A stretch of 64,000 nt of DNA, from NCBI GenBank assembly GCA_947561585.1, contig CANNZV010002308.1:40267-104266 (forward strand), given 5' to 3'. The notes under the pieces are model-generated. The model ran no database searches. It saw only the letters and a list, made by a program, of their open reading frames with translations, and was not told the DNA's origin. This stretch comes from Caprella mutica. Taxonomy: Eukaryota; Arthropoda; Malacostraca; Amphipoda; Caprellidae. Shown in pieces: positions 33,042-44,379 of the stretch; position 1 is the first letter of the stretch, and the number at the start of each line of letters is the position of its first letter. The position numbers were made by a program, and so were the translations under genes.

Positions 33042-34948
33042 ATTCTCCGCATGGTAAATTCTCCGCATGGTAAATTCTCCGCATGGTAAATTCTCCGCAT
33101 GGTAAATTCTCCGCATGGTAAGTTCACTGCATGGTAAGTTCACCGCATGGTAAGTTCACTGCATGGTAAGTTCACTGCATGGTAAGTTCACTGCATGGTA
33201 AGTTCACTGCATGGTAAGTTCACTGCATGGTAAGTTCACTGCATGGTAAGTTCACTGCATGGTAAGTTCACTGCATGGTAAGTTCACTGCATGGTAAGTT
33301 CACCGCATGGTAAGTTCGATGCATGGTAAGTTCACCGTATGGTAAGTTCACCGTATGGTAAGTTCACCGTATGGCAAGTTCACCGTATGGCAAGTTCACC
33401 GTATGGCAAGTTCACCGTATGGCAAGTTCACCGTATGGCAAGTTCACCGTATGGCAAGTTCACCGTATGGCAAGTTCACCGTATGGCAAGTTCACCGTAT
33501 GGCAAGTTCACCGTATGGCAAGTTCACCGTATGGCAAGTTCACCGTATGGCAAGTTCACCGTATGGCAAGTTCACCGTATGGCAAGTTCACCGTATGGCA
33601 AGTTCACCGTATGGCAAGTTCACCGTATGGCAAGTTCACCGTATGGCAAGTTCACCGTATGGCAAGTTCACCGTATGGCAAGTTCACCGTATGGCAAGTT
33701 CACCGTATGGCAAGTTCACCGTATGGCAAGTTCACCGTATGGCAAGTTCACCGTATGGCAAGTTCACCGTATGGCAAGTTCACCGTATGGCAAGTTCACC
33801 GTATGGCAAGTTCACCGTATGGCAAGTTCACCGTATGGCAAGTTCACCGTATGGCAAGTTCACCGTATGGCAAGTTCACCGTATGGCAAGTTCACCGTAT
33901 GGCAAGTTCACCGTATGGCAAGTTCACCGTATGGCAAGTTCACCGTATGGCAAGTTCACCGTATGGCAAGTTCACCGTATGGCAAGTTCACCGTATGGCA
34001 AGTTCACCGTATGGCAAGTTCACCGTATGGCAAGTTCACCGTATGGCAAGTTCACCGTATGGCAAGTTCACCGTATGGCAAGTTCACCGTATGGCAAGTT
34101 CACCGTATGGCAAGTTCACCGTATGGCAAGTTCACCGTATGGCAAGTTCACCGTATGGCAAGTTCACCGTATGGCAAGTTCACCGTATGGCAAGTTCACC
34201 GTATGGCAAGTTCACCGTATGGCAAGTTCACCGTATGGCAAGTTCACCGTATGGCAAGTTCACCGTATGGTAAATTCACCGTATGGTAAGTTCGATGCAT
34301 GGTAAGTTCGATGCATGGTAAGTTCGATGCATGGTAAGTTCACCGTATGGTAAGTTCACCTCATGGTAAGTTCACCGCATGGTAGGTTCACCTCATGGTA
34401 AGTTCACCTCATGGTAGGTTCACCTCATGGTAAGTACACCTCATGGTAGGTTCACCGCATGGTAGGTTCACCGCATGGTAAGTTCACCTCATGGTAAGTT
34501 CACCTCATGGTAAGTTCACCTCATGGTAAGTTCAACGCATGGTAAGTTCACCGCATGGTAAGTTCACCGCATGGTAAGTTCACCGCATGGTAAGTTCACC
34601 GCATGGTAAGTTCACCGCATGGTAAGTTCACCGCATGGTAAGTTCGCTGCATGGTAAGTTCGCTGCATGGTAAGTTCGCTGCATGGTAAGTTCGCTGCAT
34701 GGTAAGTTCGCTGCATGGTAAGTTCGCTGCATGGTAAGTTCGCTGCATGGTAAGTTCGCTGCATGGTAAGTTCGCTGCATGGTAAGTTCGCTGCATGGTA
34801 AGTTCGCTGCATGGTAAGTTCGCTGCATGGTAAGTTCGCTGCATGGTAAGTTCGCTGCATGGTAAGTTCGCTGCATGGTAAGTTCGCTGCATGGTAAGTT
34901 CGCTGCATGGTAAGTTCGCTGCATGGTAAGTTCACTGCATGGTAAGTT
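33042..34948. repeat. 16-bp minisatellite D, about 119 copies
   Basis: Consensus GGTAAGTTCACCGCAT. The array is divided into homogeneous blocks: CTCCGCATGGTAAATT at the left; then CACTGCATGGTAAGTT; a block of about 56 apparently identical units (CAAGTTCACCGTATGG, 33374-34269); mixed GATGCAT, CCTCAT and GGTAGG variants; then about 18 units with TTCGCTGCAT (34644-34930). The unit resembles the ends of element H. The 300-316-codon plus-strand and 98-108-codon minus-strand frames are repeat readings: with a 16-bp stop-free unit every frame yields the same 16-residue peptide. Confidence 0.97.
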
Positions 34949-37231
34949 CACCACAACTCAATACACCGCGATGTAAATTTCAATTAATGTAAATTGTGTC
35001 GATAATTCCTTCGAATCAAAGTCAACAAATGGGTTTGACAGTTGTATGTATATATTTTAATTATAATAGAGTACATTATTTGAGAAGAAAACCTACACAA
35101 TTTTATTCCCCGACTGAATTAAACAAACCAATACAGTCTCTTTTTCCGGTGCTATCATAGAAAGAGTCTCTGCTTGTAGATAATTCCTCAAATTACAGTT
35201 TTCTAATTTCCAATTATTTTCAAAATTTACAAATTACATCAGACTTAATTACAAAATTGGTCTGATCGATTACTTAACAATTAGGATTAAATTAGTAATT
35301 TTTTTAAAAGTTATTACGGATACCCTTTTCTCTGACTGTACATATAGGCATACCGATGTAACTTGTGTTCGGTAAATAATTAAAGTAACTTGTGATATGA
35401 ATTTTAGTTATCTGATTACCTACACTAATTATCACTGAATTCACAGGCTTGACTTACACAAAGGTACCAATCGCGCTTTTTTGATATTACACCCATAATA
35501 CGTGCGTATAAAACAGTAGGTTTTGAATACGTGTATGTTCCATTTATTCAATATTTTAATACTAATTCTTTCGCTGAAAGAATGTTACCGGCAGATAACT
35601 CATTCCAAATTTAGACATAAATTTGGAATTGAAAATATATAAGAATACAGTACATACATTTGGAATTCGGTTCTGACGGTACATATGTATAAATGAACAT
35701 TTATGGCAAACGAAAAAATTAATTTTTCCACATTGATAAAAAGCATCGAAAAAAATAAATGCAGCAAGGATTAATATACAATTGGAGAATTTGAATTTCT
35801 GTTATATTTTGTGAATTAAATTTTTGAATATTTTCAATGCGAACAGCTGAAAAACAGAAAATACTAAGTTAGAGTAAATAACAACAAAGTAAAAGAGTTA
35901 CGGTGCCATTTCTTTCACTCTCATGAAGTGTTTCTTATTTGAAAATATAGCATATCATGAATTGAGAAATACATCAAAATAACAAAATGAAACCTATAGA
36001 GAAAGTTTAGAATTTTATTTTAGAAATATTTAAATTAAATTGATTGAATATTGTCTGAATCTATTTAGAGTTATTCAATAGATTAATTGATTGATTGTTT
36101 GATTTACTCAAACTAAATTTTTATTTGGAAAAATGAAATGGACTCCCTCTCCCCCCACCTATAAGGGTATTCACCCCCCATAGAAACACCCCCACATAGA
36201 TTACCCTAACTCCACCAATCACCAATGATTGGTTATTTCCTCCGGGGGATATTGCAGTCGACTGATCTCAGCCAATCAGCAGTGGGGGAAGTGGAGGCGG
36301 GGAATCCACTCCCCATAGGCATGATAAGCAGCTGGGGAAGTAGGTTAGTTATCCCCAAATTCAATTTCAATATTGATGGCTGAGATAAAATGTGGAGATG
36401 TTAACCGTGACATCAGAATAGGAATTTACGCAAATCTACATTTGAACTTGGATACTTTAACATGTTCGTGTTATGGGATAGATGTATACCACATAGTACT
36501 CTAGATTCAATGAGGTCAGAATTAATTCAATAAAATGGACCGCAATGACGGTATATTCCCCTCCAAAAGAGCACTGTTTTCTTTTTCATTTTGTTTCACA
36601 GTTTTGATGTTGACTCGCATCACACAATATTTCCTTATCCAAACTCTTTATCGAAAGAGTCTTTGTTTACACCAGAAAAGAAAGGCAGTGACTACTATTA
36701 TTACACGGCATATATAAAGACCAAAGCTTTACACCCAAATAAATGTTATTACAAGCTAAGCCCTGGCAATAAACTATATGCAATAATGATGATGTCAGCT
36801 TTATTTGAGTAAGAAGAAAGGGGGGGGGGGGGTCAGGCTCCTATATCCTTCTCCCCCTCGCTAGATTTCTCTATTAGATTATCCTCGGGACACTCGGGGC
36901 TAAAACATTCCATGTTCTGACCAACAGATTACAACAGTGCTAGAAGAGAGAGAGAGAGAGAGGGACTAATGCAGTGTATACAAATTAAAAAGAGGGTTAT
37001 TGAATTCTTTCAGGAATAAGAAAGAAAACTAATTCCACCCAAGAACTACCACGCATGTGAAATATCTTGAATTACAAAGCAATCGAAATGACTGCTTTTT
37101 ATATACAGATAAAGCTCTTACAGCGGTCGATCAAAGCGGTCCTACAAAGGACAACATTTTTCCTTTCTACCTGACTGCAGCTCGCTACAACAACATCTTT
37201 AAATTATATGGTTTAACAAATATTTTTTTCG
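34949..37231. other. AT-rich non-coding stretch with a C/G-rich island
   Basis: Mostly featureless AT-rich DNA. An island at 36140-36330 has C-runs on one side and G-runs on the other (CTCTCCCCCCACC; GGGGGAAGTGGAGGCGGGG). A 13-G run lies at 36820-36832 and a GA microsatellite near 36945-36963. No gene is visible; the short open frames at 36535-36812 and 37057-37332 have no known domains. Confidence 0.5.
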
Positions 37232-38369
37232 GGTCTTGGCTGATTTTCCGAAAACGAATTGGCCGAAACCAAATTTGCCGAAAACTAATTCGCCGAACTG
37301 ATTCTCCGGATACATTTTTGCCGAATTCCTAATTGGCTGAAAATAGATTTGCCGAAATACAGATTTGCCGAACGACTATTTTTTCCGTAAGACGAATCTG
37401 TCGAAAATCTAATTTAATGTATTTAAAAGTTGGACTTTGTAGTTCACATCATTATATCTTATACATTAAAAAGAAAACACATTTCTTTTATGAGTTTGAC
37501 ATTATACCATTGCTATATTGAAAGATGCATAATTATTGGCAATAATCTTTATATATTTAGATAGTTCTTTACGAAACATTTAAAATAAAAATAAAATATA
37601 TGTTTGTATTCCGCTAATTCTGTGTCATATTGCTAAATTTTTATATCTAACTGTATATATTAAATATTAATATGTATATGGCTTTACTAATGAAGTGTTG
37701 ATAGAAATCAATGTTTTTACCTGAAACAAATTTATTTATGCAAGTGACAAAATCGTTGAAGGTAGAAGTATATTTGGAAGATATAAACATAACTAATAGT
37801 TTATTCGTTACCAACTATTTTATATTTTGAACACAATAAATTGAATAAATATTAATTATGTCAGCCACAAAACATCTTCTGTATGGAATACTATTAACAA
37901 CTGAATAAAAAATAAGAAGTAAACATGGAATATTCACAAAAATGAATAAACACGCTAGAAACACACAATCTAAAAACAACCAAACGCTCAAATGAAAGAA
38001 ATGTAACATGCTCCCATAGCTGACTGACTGATTCTGACTGAATAAAGCTGGAACGTCTTTAAAATAAGAAAAGACAAATAATCATTTTGTGGTACAAAGA
38101 TTAACACAATGATTAACGAAGAGATAGAAAAATTAGAGGATCATTTAGTGTAACTGAGTTTTATGATTTCGTTGTTTCGCTTCTTATCTGTAACTGTAAT
38201 TTTACATTCTGTTTTAAATAAGTCTTTCTGTAAATTTGTCTTTCGGCGAATCTTCACTTCGGCAAATTCGTTTTCGACCAATTTGGGTTCCGGTAAATTC
38301 GTATTCGGAGAATCCGGTTCGGCGAATTAGTTTTCGGAGAATTCGTCTTCGGCCGATCCGCCGGATACC
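37232..38369. mobile_element. Element C2: intact 1.14-kb copy of family C
   Basis: Starts GGTCTTGGCTGATTTTCCG, continues with about ten 15-16-bp units (for example CGAAAACGAATTGGC), has an AT-rich interior, and ends with the inverted array (TTCGGCGAATTAGTTTTCGG) closing CCGCCGGATACC. It aligns with C1 end to end apart from C1's nested insert. Flanks are ATTTTTTTCG and ACTTTATTCG, 8 of 10 identical, a plausible old target duplication. The two short plus-strand open frames at 37057-37521 read partly through the left array and are not genes. Confidence 0.85.
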
Positions 38370-39429
38370 ACTTTATTCGTCTACCAAGTATCTAGTCAAA
38401 CGTTGATTATAATCAGAGGTAATAAAATTTACAATCAACACTAAATTAGTGAAATGTTTTTCAGTTTTCAGTAATTTGATTTTGTTACTCTTTTACGCCA
38501 CCTTTTCTTTGATTAGAAAAGTTCTACAAAACTTAAAAACAAGTGTAACTATTCTATTTTTTATAGTAATATATACTTTATTTATTTTTACCAAACAAAA
38601 AAATAAAACCAAAAATTAAATAATTTCTTATTATATTGTGTTCAGTTTATTTAAAGATTATTAATTATGCTATGTATTTTAGTTTGCATGTAGGTACATA
38701 GATATCTATAAAGTGAAATTTAAATTATTACATTTTTTTTATCATATTCTATAGCATTTTAAGCCTACCTACCTTATTATTTCGTACATTTATATAAGTA
38801 AGTTTTATAAATATAAAATTTTCATCAAAATTTGAAAATGCGGTTAAAGAAAACTTACAAAGTTCGAATCCACAACTGAACTAAATATCAACTAGTATAG
38901 CGCCCATGAGATCAGTATAGCGACCCCTTTTTCAGGTACTTACACCTACTCTCCGCTGTACGAGGTTTACCTGTTATAAAAAACAAAAACATATACAGGG
39001 TGTCTCAAAAATTAGTATTTGGTGTATCTATGGTTACATCAGATGAAATTCATGCATGAATAAGAAAAGGCCTCTAGATACCATGGACCAGAGAAAACTT
39101 ATTGCAGATGAAATGATACGCCATGGATCTCTGATTAAAGCATTTGTAAACTGCTTTTAATATATGGAATAAGAGTGAGTTAGCTTTTTATAACATAATT
39201 GTTAGTGATTAATATCTTATTCATCTGAGAGTAATGACAAACTAATGAAATTATCGAAACTTCGAAACTGGTCACCAATAATAAAACCGAAAGATTTTTT
39301 CCAAAAACTTTTGCATTGACCAAAGACAACGCTTGGTGCGGTTTGAGTGTCAACAATATTTAGTACCGCACTCTTGTGAACTAAACCGTTAAAGATGTCA
39401 ATTATCTTGAAGTGTTAAAAATTACCTTT
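38370..39429. other. AT-rich non-coding stretch, possible mariner end
   Basis: No gene. ACAGGGTGTCTCAAAAATTA at 38995 resembles the outer terminus of many mariner/IS630-type elements and may belong to the relic at 39430-39640. Stops and gaps prevent reading the transposase N-terminus. Confidence 0.45.
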
Positions 39430-39640
39430 GCTGGAAACATTACACCTAATAATTAGTTTCAAATGGAGCCACTTCACACACAGCACGTGATTAATATACA
39501 ATGGTGTGATTTCCCTTATCCTCTTCGATCACCTGATATATCACCCACATATTTCTTTTTATGGGACTATCTTAAAAAATGAGTATTTAGTAGTGTACCA
39601 TTCAATATTAACACGATTAAAATACTGTCCGTTATGTCAT
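39430..39640 (+). pseudogene. Mariner-like transposase C-terminal relic
   Basis: The plus strand reads FQMEPLHT (a damaged form of the FQQDGAPPH motif), then LRSPDISPTYFFLWDYLKK, followed by a stop and VFSSVPFNIN. The SPD-x-SP-x-xFFLW-x-YLK block is the third-acidic-residue region of mariner/IS630-type transposases. Only about 60 residues are recognisable. The upstream termini-like sequence at 38995 is in a fitting position. Confidence 0.6.
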
Positions 39641-40189
39641 TTATTCCATCAATATCGATACGTTAGAGAAGTTACATGAATTTTATCTGCTCTCGTTATC
39701 ATATTCAAATGTGAGTAGTTAATGAAATGAAACTCACAAGCTTGTTCTTTCGAGTGCAACTAATTCTAACTTTCTAGCTTTGATAGTTTAAAAGTTATGA
39801 ACATTTTAAATGTGTGCCTTTTTTGAGGCATTTGCATTTTCAACTGCATTATATTACATGATATTGCATAATATTCTCAGTATTATGTTTAAACACAATA
39901 ATGTTATTATTAGAATTAACAACCACAGGGTGTTCAGATTTAAGACAACAAACTTTTTGATATATTGTATGAATATTAATATTTAAAAGGCTTACTTTGA
40001 TGCAAAGTTTAAAATTCAAATAGGATATTATATACCAACAATAAAGTGTTCTATTTATTAGATACTCGTGTACTACCCGTTATTAATGACAAACAATATA
40101 TTTTTATAAATTCAAGAATTATCCGAAAAAACTATCATGATTTTTGTTTGAATTATAAGGATTACTTATTTTTGTTATCCATGTGTTCT
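39641..40189. other. AT-rich non-coding stretch
   Basis: No gene or array. ACAGGGTGTTCAGATTTAAG at 39926 resembles the mariner-type terminus at 38995 but in direct, not inverted, orientation. Confidence 0.4.
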
Positions 40190-40860
40190 TCATTATGAAT
40201 TTATTTTTTAAAATTTCTGTTTCTTCGGAATTTCTTTTTTCCTGATTTTCTTTCTTTTTTCTTAATTTTCTGTTATCCTAATTCCTACTAATTTCTCTAT
40301 TATAACACTCTTGAAAAATGACGAAACATGAACATATATTTTTTTAATTTACGGGATTGCTTAGTTGTTCGGATTTTGTGTTATCCGAATTTTTTGTAAT
40401 TAGGATTTATGGATTTCAGATTTTAGTTTTCCGTTTTTTAGGATTTTCTATTTTATGGATTTTCTGTTTCCTTAATAATCTGCTTTCCAGGTTTACTGTT
40501 GTCCCGGATTTTATGTTTTCCGTATTTTCTCTTTCCAATATATTCTGTTTTTTTTCGGAATTTCTGTTTTCCAAAATTTCAGTTTATCTGACTTTTTGTT
40601 TCTCGTTTTTTTCTCAGCGGATTTTCTGTTTTTATTTGAAAGTACGTTTTTCCGGATTTTCTGTTTCTCGATTTTACGGATTTTCTATCTTTCCGAATTT
40701 TCTGTTTCCCAGATTTTCTGATTCTCCAAATTTTTTTAAAGATTTTTGTTTCCCATTTCTTCCTGATTTGCTGTTTCTGCACTTTCTTATTTTACACATT
40801 TTCTGTTTCCGGATTTTCTGTTATTCGGGCAATAATATTTATCATGGAATTATATCATTT
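40190..40860. repeat. T-rich degenerate tandem repeat, unit about 15-21 bp
   Basis: Many loose copies of GGATTTTCTGTTTCCC occur at uneven spacing. The 171-codon plus-strand open frame (40357-40872), rich in Phe, Ser and Leu, is a reading of this low-complexity tract; its hydrophobic look follows from T-rich codons. I do not treat it as a gene. Confidence 0.7.
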
Positions 40861-40950
40861 CTTAAATGTTGAAGCGTGACATTATTCTTGCAACCAACCA
40901 ACAGACATTAGACAAACCAACCAAAAGACAAAAACACACTGTGTATTAGC

Positions 40951-41951
40951 GGTGCTAGGAAAATTCGTCCACGGAAAATTCGTCCATGGAAAATTCGTCC
41001 ACGGAAAATTCATCCATTGAAAAAATGGATTCTATTCTTTCTATTCCAAAAAATTTGGAATAGAAAGAAAGACATCATTGAGTGTAGACAATATTTGTAA
41101 GAGATAATTGCAGTCGCATAAAAACTGCTTAAATGAAAATAACACATATATTCAGCAGTTATAACTGTTGATGAAAAATGTATTCTATGTAGCTAATATA
41201 TTATGTTATCTATAATTAAAAAGACAAAAATAATTTAATCAAAATAATATTTAAATTGAATAGCTATGGACATTTTCAGCAATGCAATATTTGTCAAAAA
41301 AGTTCTGTTTCATTCGGAGTGCATTGCAATACTAGCTATATTTATTCGACGATATCTCGATATTTTGGCCTTTTACGCTGTGTGACATCTCTCTTTGTTT
41401 GAATTATTTTAGTCAGGGTTAACTCTTCTACCAAATATTAGGATGCTATTTCTGTACATTCCAAAATTCAATTGAATTTAACAGGTTTTTGCGTTGGTTT
41501 TCGTCTTCCCTGTTTTATTCTTTAATGTACGTAGCTTCAAAGTAGTTAAAAAACTCAATTGACATCCTCGCATTAATTTTAATCAACGCCAACATCTTCA
41601 GGTGTTAAGAACGCTAGGGCACCAAACATTTTATCTTAAAATTAAGTTAATAAAATTTTTATATATCTACCAATTTTAATGTTTCATTAGACAATCATGA
41701 ATTTCGCACTACAGCAAACTTTATAATGGATGCAACAAAGTAGATTAACTATGTACTATCTCCAACATACATTAAATTACTTTATAACAAAACATTTATC
41801 ATCACATTTTGTTCCATTTAAATTAATTATTTTCGTTTAATGAACGAATTTTTCGTGAACGAATTTTTCGTGAACGAATTTTCCGAGGACGAATTTTCCG
41901 TGGACGAATATTCCGTGGACGAATTTTCCGTGGACGTAATTTGTGGTCACG
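40951..41951. mobile_element. Element B: 1,001-bp transposon with 15-bp repeat ends and 8-bp duplication
   Basis: The left end is GGTGCTAGGAAAATTCGTCC with four units of GGAAAATTCGTCCAC. The right end (about 41840-41951) carries their reverse complement in six to seven units (GTGGACGAATTTTCC). The flanks are an exact 8-bp direct repeat, GTATTAGC, at 40943-40950 and 41952-41959. The interior is AT-rich and non-coding. Eight-base duplications are typical of hAT and occur in some MULE elements; the ends do not match a family I know. Confidence 0.9.
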
Positions 41952-42082
41952 GTATTAGCATTGGGGGTGATTATTACGAACTTTAAGTTTAAGAGAAAAT
42001 AGATCACAAGTTGCATGTGATCTGTTCTTGTAGATTTGCTTCACATTCCACTTGTAATTTGTTTTCACTCTCAGAGAAATTC

Positions 42083-42406
42083 TGATGCACCCAGGTGTTA
42101 CGAGTTTAGCATATGGATTTGTCTCTAAAGCGACACACTTCGGTGCATCAAACTATATTTGGATGCACAAAAGTGCATCGGTTCGATGCACTTTAGTGTC
42201 TTAGCTATGAGAAGCTATATGAGTTAAAATGATGAGAAAATAATTGAGGAAAGAATAATTTCCTCGTCAAGACACTAAAGTGCATCGAACTGATGTACTT
42301 TAACCGATGCACATCTAACTGATATACAAACTATGGTTCGATGCACTAAAGTGTCTCGCTTTAGAGACAAAGCCAAATGTTGAACTCGAAACACCTGGGT
42401 GCATCA
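42083..42406. mobile_element. Palindromic MITE (foldback) of 324 bp
   Basis: The left arm starts TGATGCACCCAGGTGTTACG and the right arm ends CGAAACACCTGGGTGCATCA. The two arms match inverted over at least 70 bp at each end and more loosely to the centre, with the word GATGCACTTTAGTGTC and its complement on either side. The whole could fold into one long hairpin. No open frame is present. Confidence 0.85.
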
Positions 42407-42489
42407 GTTGGAGTTGTTTATTTTCGAGAGAATTGTGAGGTCCAAAATTAACCAGGCTGGAAAGTCTAACGGATTAGGTTTGGGTCAAT

Positions 42490-43135
42490 TAGTAGCCATA
42501 TGATGGTGTGTAGTCCTGTTTGAGAGGATAAAGTTTCCTTTAGCACATGGTAGTAACTTTATATATTCGAGTGTCCATTCTGAGTTCAATTTGACCCCGC
42601 AAGACACAAATACGAGGGGAAATCTTCCAGTGGCCGTCACAGAAACCAAACCATCACAAACTATTAATTTCAACGTCTCGTTACAATTCGACTGTCGGTT
42701 GAATTTGATGAACTCAAAACTTGATAATTCTGATGAGTTCACAACTTGCCGAATGTCAAATTGTATCAAATCTGTGCACACCATATTAAGGCGTGTATCT
42801 CTAGCTATCTCTTTCCTGATGTGACGACTTCTTTCAATTCTTATGAATGTCAGTAAACTCATGACATTTCAACATTTCAAATGGTTTTGTTCTCAGATCT
42901 TCTTTCGACACTCGATACATTGAAGTTATACGAACACCGTCTTCTGCAGCCAAGTTACGATGAACTTTTCCCGTGTGTCTTTCATCATTTTTTTTGGTCT
43001 ACTCGCTCCGTTATAACGGCCTCCTCCTGGTTTAACGGAGGTTGAACCAGTCTCCTTGAACTTTTGAACAACTTTACCAACAGTTGAATGATTAATTTTT
43101 CAACTTTTTTGCATTATTTCTATCTACAGCCATAA
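42490..43135 (-). pseudogene. Mariner-like transposase, degenerate
   Basis: The minus strand shows a helix-turn-helix segment (TVGKVVQKFKETGSTSVKPG near 43020-43085), then AAEDGVRITSMYRVSKEDL near 42900-42960, a linker with HEFTDIHKN, and in the 125-codon open frame at 42485-42862 the core piece SVTATGRFPLVFVSCGVKLN. In a shifted frame LKQDYTPSYG follows, which corresponds to the second catalytic Asp (QD). The first-Asp region is scrambled and at least four frameshifts or stops occur. About half of a ~340-residue transposase is recognisable. It is inactive. Confidence 0.75.
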
Positions 43136-43825
43136 TACAAAGTATGAATTTGACTTCTAAATCCCTGAAATAGGAAGATTACGGGACTATAGCTTTAAAA
43201 TGATATACAAGTTATAAAATTAAATATAGATTTGAATGATTTACAGAGGACGATCTTTGCACGGAAATATTGTCCGTTATACTGAGACATGCAGCTCTCT
43301 ACAACGACCTCAATATATAACAGGCAGGCCTCGCTTATATATATAGTCACTAATTTTTTTTTGCTGTAACAGTCAAGCAGCAGGGTCAATATGTAGACGG
43401 TGTTCAGAAATATGACCAGTATTAACGTGTAAACACATAATTACCGGTTATTGTTCAATAATGCAGCCTACAGCTCAGTACTTGAAGAAGTGTTTAAGAG
43501 GGGGGGGGGGGGGGGAGGGGGGAGGGGAGTAAAGGACAAACTGTATGTCAGTTCTAAGGAAAGATGATGCATTTGAAATGGAAAGATGTAAATATGTTGA
43601 GTGTTGACTGTTGAGTACATTGTCCATCCAACAATGAAATAAATAGTCGAAAAACACAGTAAAAATGAAATAAAGGATAACTATTTTTGAATTGTTTTTT
43701 TGATAATTTATTTCATAAATATGTTTATATATATGAATAAAAGTAACTAATTCAATTTTTTGAAATTGAATTAATGCTCACATTTTTATATATTTAGCTC
43801 AACTATTTCAATAATAACTAGATTA
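43136..43825. other. AT-rich non-coding stretch with poly-G
   Basis: A 16-G run at 43500-43515 is followed by further G-rich sequence. No gene is visible; the short minus-strand open frames are unsupported. Confidence 0.5.
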
Positions 43826-44379
43826 TGTGCACTCGGTAGAGCGCATACCTTCGCCTCCATTTTGATCCGTTCTTTCACAAAATTTAATTAACTGCTAACT
43901 GGATGATAACCAATCGTCCCACCAATTTTCATGCAATATGGTTCAATTATTAATGACCTTGATCTTTGACCGGATTGCTTCAAAAATTGCACCAGATCGT
44001 TCCTGAACATTGACCAATTGTACCAACCAATTTCAGACTATTTGGTTCTAGCCTTTTTGAGTTATTGAGAATGGCCTAGACCTTGATCTTTGACCCAATC
44101 GCTCCCAAAATCTAACAAAATGGTTCCTGTATATTGACCAATCGTTCCACAAGGTTTCATGCAATATGGTTCAATACTTTTTAAGTTATAAATGACCATA
44201 ACTTTGACCTTTGACCGGGTCACTGCCAAAATTCTACCAGCAGGTCACTGGACATTGACCAATCGTTTCACTAAATTTCAGACAATTTGGCTGAATAATT
44301 TTTCAGTTAAGAGAATAACAATATGATAAATAAACAAATGCCGATGAAAATATTACCTTACCGCAATCTGCGAAGGTAA
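43826..44379 (+). mobile_element. MITE/SINE-like repeat V, copy 1
   Basis: Starts GTGCACTCGGTAGAGCGCAT with ATACCTTCGCC and ends TGCGAAGGTAA, so the outer bases are a short inverted repeat (TACCTTCGC/GCGAAGGTA). Inside, a ~115-bp module (GACCAATCGTTCCAC, TTTCATGCAATATGGTTCAA, GACCTTTGACC) is repeated about four times, and a region of AAATAAACAAA precedes the end. Related copies lie at 48978-49422 and 53796-53985. The first 25 bp resemble a tRNA D-arm, but I see no clear second promoter box. Confidence 0.75.

Noticed and set aside
33339..34305. Three overlapping plus-strand open frames of 300-316 codons
   Set aside because: A 16-bp stop-free unit gives the identical 16-residue repeat in each frame; this is minisatellite D, not a protein.
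40357..40872. 171-codon Phe-rich open frame resembling a membrane protein
   Set aside because: It lies in a T-rich degenerate tandem repeat; hydrophobicity follows from base composition, and there is no domain.
43826..43850. tRNA gene or tRNA-derived SINE head
   Set aside because: GCACTCGGTAGAGCGCAT resembles a D-arm, but no anticodon arm, T-arm or clear B box follows; kept only as a remark under repeat V.
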